8,209 bases of DNA. Origin: an uncultured Rubrobacteraceae bacterium. Its GTDB lineage: Bacteria > Actinomycetota > Rubrobacteria > Rubrobacterales > Rubrobacteraceae. Of the stretch, positions 1 through 5,226 are shown piece after piece. The notes below the pieces were generated by a model. It did not search any database, was not told the DNA's origin, and worked only from the letters and a program-made list of their open reading frames with translations. Every line of letters starts with the position of its first letter. The first letter of the stretch is position 1. A program made the translations under genes and the position numbers. The stretch covers positions 1-8,209 of the forward strand of contig CADCVI010000132.1 in assembly GCA_902806105.1 (NCBI GenBank). The letters run 5' to 3'.

Positions 1-171
1 CCCCTCCGGCCCCCCGAACGACGCCGACAGGGCCAGCCCCTCCCCGTAGGTCCCTATCGCCCACTCGATGATCTCCTGCGGCGGCGCGCCTTCGAGCCGC
101 TCGTTGATTCCTTCTATCTCCTCGGGGCTCGGAACGTATTGATGCCGCACGGATGAAAGAGGTTTAGACAT
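1..171 (-). CDS. cysH: Phosphoadenylyl/adenylyl-sulfate reductase, N-terminal part
   Basis: Only the first 57 codons are present; the gene runs off the left edge. The ATG at 171 has a Shine-Dalgarno GAGAGG (178-183) six bases upstream. The translation contains a segment typical of the CysH family: a helix reading EEIIEWAIGTYGEGLAL followed by SASFGGPEG at about residues 49-57. The latter is the PP-loop nucleotide-binding start of PAPS/APS reductases. Such enzymes reduce activated sulfate to sulfite in the cytoplasm, using thioredoxin or glutaredoxin, for cysteine synthesis. The catalytic C-terminal cysteine and any iron-sulfur cysteine pairs lie outside the window, so PAPS or APS preference cannot be judged. 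The gene has its own promoter and is probably transcribed separately from the F420 operon upstream. Confidence 0.85.
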   Translation of the reverse strand, partial: MSKPLSSVRHQYVPSPEEIEGINERLEGAPPQEIIEWAIGTYGEGLALSASFGGPEG

Positions 172-177
172 TGTGAT

Positions 178-183
178 CCTCTC
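178..183 (-). promoter_or_regulatory. Ribosome binding site of cysH
   Basis: GAGAGG on the minus strand, six bases before the ATG at 171. It fixes that ATG as the start. Confidence 0.6.
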
Positions 184-197
184 TGAAATGAGATCGG

Positions 198-226
198 AAA
201 AATACGAATCGCCCGTGATGGCGGGC
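198..226 (-). promoter_or_regulatory. Leader hairpin followed by U-tract upstream of cysH
   Basis: On the minus strand, GCCCG (226-222) can pair with CGGGC (215-211) across a 6-nt loop. Eight bases later comes a run of five T (202-198). It lies in the cysH 5' leader, 27 nt before the start codon. The stem is short and the gap to the U-tract is long for a classical intrinsic terminator, so it could be an attenuator or chance. I could not recognise any known SAM-riboswitch core in the leader. Confidence 0.25.
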
Positions 227-338
227 TTGTATCAAACGCAGCCGCAACAAACGATACATCGCACGAGAACGACCGGAGCATGTGCCCCGTGCCCCCTCCA
301 AACGCCCCCTCGAATGCGTCGCAAGTCCATAGGGACAG

Positions 339-367
339 ATACTAGGCAACGCCCCCCGGAGCGTCAA
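339..367 (-). promoter_or_regulatory. Sigma-70-type promoter of cysH
   Basis: The minus strand reads TTGACG (-35, 367-362), a 17-bp spacer, then TAGTAT (-10, 344-339). Both hexamers are close to the housekeeping consensus and the spacing is ideal. The expected transcript start is near 331-333, giving a 5' leader of about 160 nt before the cysH ATG. A second TTGACG copy starts 6 bp upstream (373-368) but would give a 23-bp spacer. Confidence 0.7.
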
Positions 368-371
368 CGTC

Positions 372-396
372 AAATACGACATTTTTTGTCGGATTT
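372..396. promoter_or_regulatory. Palindromic operator candidate (Rrf2/IscR-like)
   Basis: A 25-bp imperfect palindrome has arms AAATACGACA (372-381) and TGTCGGATTT (387-396) around TTTTT. One of ten arm pairs mismatches. It sits about 5 bp upstream of the -35 box of the cysH promoter. The layout (YYGAC, AT-rich centre, GTCRR, with A/T flanks) resembles binding sites of Rrf2-family regulators such as IscR, a family that also includes the cysteine-metabolism regulator CymR. Which protein binds is inference; no regulator gene is visible in the window. Confidence 0.45.
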
Positions 397-398
397 AT

Positions 399-433
399 AA
401 AAATTCCTTGCTAAGAGCGGGCAGAACAGCCCG
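399..433 (-). terminator. Weak terminator candidate downstream of the F420 operon
   Basis: On the minus strand CGGGC (433-429) pairs with GCCCG (422-418) around a 6-nt loop. A run of five T follows about 14 nt later (403-399). An alternative 5-bp stem (451-447 with 437-433) lies just before it and overlaps it. The stems are short and the T-run is distant, so termination here is plausible but weak. Confidence 0.3.
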
Positions 434-462
434 GTAGGAGCACTTTCTACCCCTGTTTGTGC

Positions 463-1827
463 CTACCTGAACATGTCCCTTCCGGGCTCCATCAGGAGGT
501 CGCGACCGGTCCCGTCGCCCCTCTCGTACCCGTAGCCGCGCACGACGGCGACGGGGATGCCGTCGGTCTTGCCCATCACGAGTTCGGAGGCGGAGGCGAG
601 CTCGTCGGCGACGGCGAGGATGCTCGCGGTGAGCGGGTGTCCGTGCGGGTCGAAGCCGCCACGGTAGTCGATCAGGGGCTCCATGCCGGCCACGCCGATG
701 GCGATGTCCGTGATGCCGTTACGCCAGGGGCGTCCGAACGAGTCCGAGATCACGACGGCGACGTCCGATCCGGACCGGGCGACGAGGGCGTCCCGGATAC
801 GGGAGGCCGAGGCGTCCGGGTCGAGGGGCAGGAGGCAGACGACGTCCTCGCCGGGGACGTTGGAGGCGTCGACGCCCGCGTTCGCGCAGACGAAGCCGTG
901 GTGGGTCTCGGAGATGATTACGCCGCGCTCCATGCGCACGACGCGCCGGCTCTCCCTGAGCACCACCTCGATCTGGCGGGGGTCCTTCTCCCACCGCGCT
1001 CCGAAGCTCTTGGCGAGGGCCGAGGGCTCTACCGTGCGCAGGTCCACGAGCCGCCCCTCGGCCTTGCTGACGACCTTGTGCGTCACCACGACGACGTCCC
1101 CCGCGTACAACCCGTCGCTCACGGATTCCGCGAGGAGACCTGGCAGGTCCTCGCCGGAACGGACCTCGGGGAAGCCCTGCACCGGCAGGATGCGTAGCTC
1201 GCCCGGGACGTGCCGAGGATCCGGGGCCGGAGGGACGGGACCGGCGAGGCGCCTGAGGTCGTCCGCGGTGTCGAGGTCGAAGCCCAGGTTCGGACGCTCG
1301 ACGACGCGCGTCTCGACCCCGTGTTCCCGGGCCGCGCCGAGGTGCGCTCTGAAGCTGTCCGGGCCGAACAGGAACGGCAGAGCGTCCGGCGGGCTCAGGA
1401 GCAGGGCGTTGGTCCCCTTCCCGGCGGCGTCCGGCGCGACCGTGGCGAGCCTCCCCTCCCCCCCGTTCCGCTCCCCCACGACCGCCGCGACATCCGGCGC
1501 CCTGAGGAGCGGCAGGTCGGCCGGGAGGACCAGGAGAGAGGTCGCGCCGTCGGCGGCGGCCCGCTCGCGGGCCTCCTCCAGGGCCGGGTTCATGCCGCTG
1601 CTCCTCTGGCGCAGGGGGAGGGCGCCAGCGTTCTCCGCGACGTCGAGTACGGCGGGGTCCGGGCTAATGACGTAGGTATGCTCCACCCCAGCCTCCCGGA
1701 GCGCCGAGAGGACGTTCCGCATCATGGTCAGCGTGAGGGCTGCTCTGCCGCCGGGGTCGAGCACCGGCCCGAGGCGGCTCTTCGCCCCGGCCAGATCCTT
1801 TACGGGTACTACCGCGTGGAGGCTCAC
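463..1827 (-). CDS. cofC/cofE: CofC-CofE fusion: 2-phospholactate/PEP guanylyltransferase and F420:L-glutamate ligase
   Basis: A 454-aa two-domain protein. Residues 1-195 match the CofC/FbiD nucleotidyltransferase fold: VVPVKDLAGAKSRL at 6-19, the LPADLP motif (Asp104), KGTN at 137-140 and the FDLDT metal-binding motif at 183-187. This domain activates 2-phospho-L-lactate or phosphoenolpyruvate with GTP. After a proline-rich linker (198-210), residues 211-454 match CofE, which adds glutamates to F420-0. Visible CofE motifs are SGEDL (224-228), THKVVSKAEGR (249-259), ANAGVDASN (315-323), LLPLDPDASA (332-341) and DSFGRPWRNG (362-371). The GTG start overlaps the cofD stop by GTGA, implying translational coupling. 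The reading frame stays open upstream to 2373, but that part lies inside cofD and is not protein-like. The protein lacks the C-terminal nitroreductase-type domain of mycobacterial FbiB. It is cytoplasmic. The substrate (phospholactate or PEP) cannot be decided from sequence alone. Confidence 0.92.
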   Translation of the reverse strand: MSLHAVVPVKDLAGAKSRLGPVLDPGGRAALTLTMMRNVLSALREAGVEHTYVISPDPAVLDVAENAGALPLRQRSSGMNPALEEARERAAADGATSLLVLPADLPLLRAPDVAAVVGERNGGEGRLATVAPDAAGKGTNALLLSPPDALPFLFGPDSFRAHLGAAREHGVETRVVERPNLGFDLDTADDLRRLAGPVPPAPDPRHVPGELRILPVQGFPEVRSGEDLPGLLAESVSDGLYAGDVVVVTHKVVSKAEGRLVDLRTVEPSALAKSFGARWEKDPRQIEVVLRESRRVVRMERGVIISETHHGFVCANAGVDASNVPGEDVVCLLPLDPDASASRIRDALVARSGSDVAVVISDSFGRPWRNGITDIAIGVAGMEPLIDYRGGFDPHGHPLTASILAVADELASASELVMGKTDGIPVAVVRGYGYERGDGTGRDLLMEPGRDMFR

Positions 1828-2765
1828 CGCGCCCCGAGGTCCCGGCAGAGGTCCAGCACCTCGCGCGCGAGGCGTCCCCGGTCCTCGTCGCCCCGCATCA
1901 CGGCGTCGGTGGCGAGGACGCGCATCCCGAGCGCCTCGATAGCGGGGCCCTCGTCGGCGTCGGAGCGGTCGATGACGAACCCGGTCGCGAGATCCTCGTA
2001 CATGCGAGCGACGCCGAGCGCCGAGACCTCGTGACCGAGCGTGCGCATCATCTCGTCCGCGGGCCCCTTCAGCGCCCTCCCGCCGACGAGGGGGCTCACC
2101 GCGACCTTCGGGGCGGAGGAGCTGACGAGGGCCTCGCGCATCCCCGGGACGGCCAGGATCGGACCGATGCTCACCACCGGGTTCGAAGGACACAACACGA
2201 TGGCATCCGCCGCCCCGATGGCTTCGCGGACCCCTTCCGGCACGCCCGCCTCCTCGATACCACGAAGCTCCACCCCGAGAACCTCGTCCCGCTGGCCCCG
2301 GCGGACAAAGTACTCCTGAAACTCCAGGATGCCGTCGGGCGTCTCGACCGCCGTCGAGACCGGCTCGTCGCACATCGGGAGGAGCGTGCTTCGCACCCCG
2401 AGCGCCCCGGCTAGACTGGCCATCACCCCGGAGAGGCTCGTGCCCGCGCGGAGGCGCTCGGTGCGCAGGACGTGGGTCGCAAGGTCCCGGTCGCCGAGCT
2501 TGAACCAGGCGTCCTCGCCGTAGGCGGAGATCATGGCGAGGGCATCGAACGACTCGTCCTTGATGCCCCAGCCCGTCTCGGGGTTGGCGAGGCCCGCGAG
2601 GGTGTACATCACGGTGTCGAGGTCCGGGCAGACGCGCAGGCCCCAGAGGTCGAAGTCGTCTGCGGTATTCGTGACGACGGAGAGCGCGCCCGGTTCCAGA
2701 ACGGCTTCCAGACCGGCGGCCAGCTTCGCGCCGCCCACGCCGCCGGCGAGGGCTACTACACGCAT
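1824..2765 (-). CDS. cofD: 2-phospho-L-lactate transferase (F420 biosynthesis)
   Basis: A 313-aa protein of the CofD/FbiA family, full length. It transfers the phospholactyl (or phosphoenolpyruvyl) group from the GDP-linked product of CofC to FO, giving F420-0 or dehydro-F420-0. Family motifs are clear: the N-terminal GGVGGAK glycine loop (8-14), NTADDFDLWGL (33-43), WFKLGDRDLATH (87-98) and PSNPVVSIGPIL (193-204). The ATG is fixed by the conserved N-terminal strand MRVVALAGG, although no clear Shine-Dalgarno precedes it. It is the first gene of a two-gene operon, and its TGA overlaps the GTG of the CofC-CofE fusion, so the two enzymes that make and use the unstable GDP intermediate are co-translated. 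FO synthase (cofG/H) is not in the window. Confidence 0.95.
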   Translation of the reverse strand: MRVVALAGGVGGAKLAAGLEAVLEPGALSVVTNTADDFDLWGLRVCPDLDTVMYTLAGLANPETGWGIKDESFDALAMISAYGEDAWFKLGDRDLATHVLRTERLRAGTSLSGVMASLAGALGVRSTLLPMCDEPVSTAVETPDGILEFQEYFVRRGQRDEVLGVELRGIEEAGVPEGVREAIGAADAIVLCPSNPVVSIGPILAVPGMREALVSSSAPKVAVSPLVGGRALKGPADEMMRTLGHEVSALGVARMYEDLATGFVIDRSDADEGPAIEALGMRVLATDAVMRGDEDRGRLAREVLDLCRDLGAR

Positions 2766-3447
2766 CTAAGGGCGCCGGGATTTCGTCGTAAGGGGGCCAT
2801 CGAAGTCTTCAAGCTGCCATCTTGATACCACACTCGAACGCCCAAACCCCGCTCCTGGGCTCAGCTCGACCTCGAACCCGATCGGAAGCCACGCCTGCAC
2901 CGGCCCACATCAGCCGTCCGGCCCGGCAGCGCTCTCCCGCTACGATCGCACTACCTTCGGGGCCGCTACGCATGGTAGCTCAGAGATCCCTTCGTGTCCC
3001 GCCCGCCCGATCGGCGCGCCCTCCCTATCCCGGCGCTCCCGAACTCCACGCGACGCACCGGCGGACCTCCCGGCCCGCTACGTCCTCTGCCTTCTCACGA
3101 AGCACCCACGAAGAGCACCGCGTGCGCCGTGTCCGCCCGGCTCGACAGCTCTCGTACGATGGTCCGGTGTGGATCAGGCGCTGCGCTCACCCGAAGCTCG
3201 CGACCCTGAACGGTGCGTATTCGGTGTCGAGGGGCGTCTCACCTGGAGCACAAGGGCAAGCTCTGTGGCAGGGTACCCCCGTACGCTCACCTCGTCCTGT
3301 TCCTCCGGAGGCCGGGGGTCCCGGATCGTTCGGAGGTACGACGGATCGGCGTTATCTTGCTGCCGGCGAACCATCGTCGGTCTTTGAAGGGCAGTTCGAG
3401 AACCTTACCGGGTGCCGCACGGTGTGGAACATCTTTACTGCCCTCTC
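2766..3447. other. Gene-free stretch between cofD and the methyltransferase gene
   Basis: About 680 bp with no reading frame resembling a protein on either strand. Open frames exist, but they use mixed third positions and rare codons (ATA, CTA, AGA, CGA) and give low-complexity Pro/Ser/Arg translations. Short GC-rich palindromes occur, for example CCTCCGGAGG at 3302-3311 and CCGGG/CCCGG at 3313-3325, as expected by chance in such DNA. No tRNA, RNase P, tmRNA or SRP signature was recognised. It may be decayed sequence or hold an unknown RNA. Confidence 0.5.
2785..2812 (-). promoter_or_regulatory. Weak promoter candidate for cofD
   Basis: The minus strand has TTGAAG (2812-2807), a 16-bp spacer and TACGAC (2790-2785), placing a transcript start about 13 nt before the cofD ATG. 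The -10 match is poor. It is listed because the operon needs a promoter in this gap and nothing better was seen. Confidence 0.2.
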
Positions 3448-3459
3448 TTACTGCCCTCT
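3434..3459. repeat. 13-bp tandem duplication at a gene end
   Basis: Two adjacent 13-bp copies (3434-3446 and 3447-3459) of YTTACTGCCCTCT differ at one base. The inner copy carries the stop codon (TTA at 3448-3450, TAA on the minus strand) of the methyltransferase gene. It looks like a local slippage duplication. Confidence 0.7.
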
Positions 3460-4134
3460 GGGCGGGCGGGGTACCAGGAACGGGACCCTTTGCCGGTAGC
3501 GTTCGAAGGGCGCGCCGTAAGCCGCCCTGAGCCTGTACTCCTCGTGCGCGGAGCCGAGGATCACGTATAGGGCGGTCAGCGCCGCGAGCACGGCCCGGTT
3601 CACCGTCATCCGCGGGAAGAGCGCGAAGAACCCAAGAGCGCCCAGGTTGCCCGGGTGGCGCGTGAAGCGGAACGCCCGAGACGCTGCCATCTCGCCGTCG
3701 GCGCCGATCGGCGGTCCCTGCGCCTCGGTCTCCGGGCGCGGGTCCTGCCCCGCGAAGTGCTCCCACAGAGACCGGAGCCCGGCGAAATCGAGGATCCCGA
3801 CCACCCGTATGCCGGAGAACAGCACGCCCAGGGAGGCGACCTGCCCGGCTCGAAAGAGCCACGAGAGGGGCGGCGTGACCCGGTACAGCTCCCGGTCGGG
3901 CTGGCGCAGAAACCACAGCGTCACCCACGCAGAGAGGATCAGCGATTGGGCGTTGTAGGCGACGCGGTACAGGCCGTCGCGTTGGCGGTCCCCGGCGACC
4001 TTCCGAGCAAGATCCTTGGCCTGTTTGGAGGCGAGCACGCTGTGGACGATCGCCCAGAGCACAAAGACCAGGGCGACGCGCCCCGCGGCGTTCCCTTCAC
4101 TGGCAGAACTCTTCGACAAGGTCCGTGCTCTCAT
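3448..4134 (-). CDS. Membrane methyltransferase, NnrU/isoprenylcysteine methyltransferase-like
   Basis: A 228-aa integral membrane protein with about five hydrophobic segments (near 19-36, 62-78, 96-115, 164-175 and 180-196). The N-terminal LWAIVHSVLASKQAK and the YRVAYNAQSL stretch are typical of the NnrU/MddA branch. The C-terminal half has FRFTRHPGN (156-163), the SAM-binding RHP motif, and HEEYRLRAAYGAPFERYRQR (197-216). These are the hallmarks of ICMT/PEMT-type methyltransferases that bind S-adenosylmethionine at the membrane. The substrate is unknown. MddA relatives methylate methanethiol, and others act on lipids or isoprenylated groups. The ATG at 4134 follows AAGGGGG at only three bases, a tight but usable ribosome binding site. 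It is a lone gene between two long gene-free gaps. Confidence 0.75.
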   Translation of the reverse strand: MRARTLSKSSASEGNAAGRVALVFVLWAIVHSVLASKQAKDLARKVAGDRQRDGLYRVAYNAQSLILSAWVTLWFLRQPDRELYRVTPPLSWLFRAGQVASLGVLFSGIRVVGILDFAGLRSLWEHFAGQDPRPETEAQGPPIGADGEMAASRAFRFTRHPGNLGALGFFALFPRMTVNRAVLAALTALYVILGSAHEEYRLRAAYGAPFERYRQRVPFLVPRPPRGQ

Positions 4135-4215
4135 GTTCCCCCTTCAGGCGGGCCAGCCTACTACTCCGCGACGCCGCGCGAGATCGCGCAACCGTGCCGC
4201 AAACCTTCCGGCATT

Positions 4216-4341
4216 CTAGCGTGCTGCTAGCAGTCCGAAGGTGGCCCACTGCCTCGGGGGAAGTACGAGGAGGAGCACCGCTCCGGGATCGACATACCCC
4301 TGAAAGAGCTCGATCGGGAGTCCACAACCGGGCTCCGACAT
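4216..4341 (-). CDS. Doubtful small hypothetical protein (41 aa)
   Basis: ATG at 4341 to TAG at 4216-4218. The translation begins MSEPGCGLPIELFQGY and has a hydrophobic stretch AVLLLVLPPRQWATFGLLAA, so it could be a tiny membrane protein or the tail of a decayed gene. About 70% of third positions are G/C, near the local background. There is no good Shine-Dalgarno and no family was recognised. It is as likely to be a chance ORF as a gene. Confidence 0.15.
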   Translation of the reverse strand: MSEPGCGLPIELFQGYVDPGAVLLLVLPPRQWATFGLLAAR

Positions 4342-4420
4342 CTCGGCGGGGATTTCCCTCCGCGTCGCCCTCACCGACCGGCGATTCGGCGTTTTCCGTA
4401 CCCTTGTTCGACCTTCTGTG

Positions 4421-4440
4421 TCAGGAGAGGCCCCTCCTGA
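4421..4440. repeat. Perfect inverted repeat (hairpin)
   Basis: TCAGGAG (4421-4427) and CTCCTGA (4434-4440) flank the 6-nt centre AGGCCC. It could form a stable hairpin on either strand, serve as an operator, or be a remnant end of a mobile element. No T-run follows on either strand, so it is not an intrinsic terminator. Confidence 0.5.
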
Positions 4441-4596
4441 AACCGGACCTTTCCTGGCAGAATTACGATCCAAGTTGCTACTCGTATAGGCAGTTCCGAA
4501 ACGCAGGGGGCGCCGCAGGATTCATGGTCCAAGCCTCCCGAATCACGTCCTCGCGGCTGGCAGCCGCCACGCCGTCGAAGACGATGGAGCGACGGG

Positions 4597-4632
4597 AAAA
4601 GGGCGTCCCCGACCCGTAATGCGGGGACGCCC
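4597..4632 (-). terminator. Intrinsic terminator of the DsrE-like gene
   Basis: A perfect 11-bp stem, GGGCGTCCCCG (minus strand 4632-4622) pairing with CGGGGACGCCC (4611-4601) around a 10-nt loop, followed at once by TTTT (4600-4597). It lies 13 nt after the stop codon of the DsrE-like gene. The plus-strand reading lacks a T-run, so it acts on minus-strand transcripts. Confidence 0.88.
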
Positions 4633-4645
4633 TCTAAGGGCGAGG

Positions 4646-5002
4646 CTAGAAGGTGATGACCTGGTAGCCCTGGGAGACGAGCTTCTGGAGGCTAGGGTGT
4701 CCGTTGTATTCGTCCAGGAAGGGGATGCCGCTCTTCTCGACCTGGTACTTGACGCCGAAGGCGTTCGCGCAGTAGGCGCACGCCCCCGCGACGGAGTCCC
4801 TGATCGACTCGAAGTCCCCGTTCAGCCTGTGGTCCGCCTTCGTGAGCTCGCCGACCCACTTGGTGCCGGCACCGTCGAAGATGACGGTAACCTCGTCCCC
4901 GGCCTCCTTGAACTCCTTGGTGGTGGTCAGGGCGTTCGCTATCCGCCCGAGGTCTCCGTGCGTCTCGGTGTCGGCCATCACTACTATCGCTACCTTCGTC
5001 AT
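4646..5002 (-). CDS. DsrE-like sulfur-relay family protein with CxxC
   Basis: A 118-aa small soluble protein. An N-terminal strand, MTKVAIVVMADTETHGDL, is followed by alternating helices and strands and the motif ACAYCANAFGV (74-84), carrying a Cys75-x-x-Cys78 pair. This matches DsrE/DsrF/YchN-type proteins, which form small oligomers and carry sulfur on a conserved cysteine or act in thiol chemistry. The start at 5002 is set by AAGGAG five bases upstream. The frame stays open to 5140, but that extension is not protein-like. A strong terminator follows the stop. The upstream gene on the same strand, 224 bp away, is a disulfide oxidoreductase, which could be a functional partner. The specific substrate is unknown. 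Confidence 0.75.
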   Translation of the reverse strand: MTKVAIVVMADTETHGDLGRIANALTTTKEFKEAGDEVTVIFDGAGTKWVGELTKADHRLNGDFESIRDSVAGACAYCANAFGVKYQVEKSGIPFLDEYNGHPSLQKLVSQGYQVITF

Positions 5003-5007
5003 TCTTT

Positions 5008-5013
5008 CTCCTT
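5008..5013 (-). promoter_or_regulatory. Ribosome binding site of the DsrE-like gene
   Basis: AAGGAG on the minus strand, five bases before the ATG at 5002. It decides this start over the longer open frame. Confidence 0.8.
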
Positions 5014-5117
5014 GCGTATTCGATGAATAAGGGCTGGCGCGCTTCCAGCATGGGTGCGTCTGCTTCTGAATCCCGAGCCTTGTCGTCTCCTTTTGTCGAG
5101 TTACCAACCGCCCGCGG

Positions 5118-5135
5118 GGCGGACGCTGGTCCGCC
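5118..5135. repeat. 7-bp hairpin upstream of the DsrE-like gene
   Basis: GGCGGAC (5118-5124) pairs with GTCCGCC (5129-5135) around GCTG. It lies in the 224-bp gap between the oxidoreductase stop and the DsrE-like start. No T-run follows on either strand. It could be a regulatory hairpin or a factor-dependent termination or RNA-processing site. No clear promoter was found in this gap. Confidence 0.4.
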
Positions 5136-5226
5136 GCCATTAATACCGACCAGACGGGTCGCAGATTTCTTACCGCTCCGTCGGCGCCTTCCGGGCGCGT
5201 GCCTGCGTAATGGGGCTTCTTACGCC

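Larger units (their letters stand above)
4135..4596. other. Gene-poor stretch upstream of the methyltransferase gene
   Basis: About 460 bp with no recognised gene. It contains a perfect 7-bp inverted repeat with a 6-nt loop (4421-4440), a 10-bp palindrome CTGCTAGCAG (4224-4233) and a -10-like TAGAAT on the minus strand (4219-4214) that could help transcribe the methyltransferase gene, though without a convincing -35. A 41-codon minus-strand ORF inside it is listed separately as doubtful. Confidence 0.45.

Noticed and set aside
172..338. SAM riboswitch upstream of cysH
   Set aside because: I looked for the conserved SAM-I and SAM-IV core sequences on the minus strand and did not find them.
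683..1675. 330-codon plus-strand frame opposite cofC/cofE
   Set aside because: Antisense shadow rich in Arg/Ser/Thr, without conserved features.
463..2373. Longer 636-codon version of the CofC-CofE frame
   Set aside because: The extra 182 residues lie inside cofD and are Arg/Gly-rich; the GTG at 1827 overlapping the cofD stop gives the exact CofC N-terminus.
2974..2983. tRNA D-arm-like GGTAGCTCAG
   Set aside because: No acceptor stem, anticodon arm or T-arm can be folded around it.
2822..3499. 225-codon plus-strand frame in the gene-free stretch
   Set aside because: Codon use is mixed with many rare codons, the translation is Pro/Ser/Arg-rich, no ribosome binding site precedes it, and it overlaps the end of the methyltransferase gene.
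5003..5140. N-terminal extension of the DsrE-like protein
   Set aside because: A strong AAGGAG sits just before the Met at 5002, which is also where the family fold begins.
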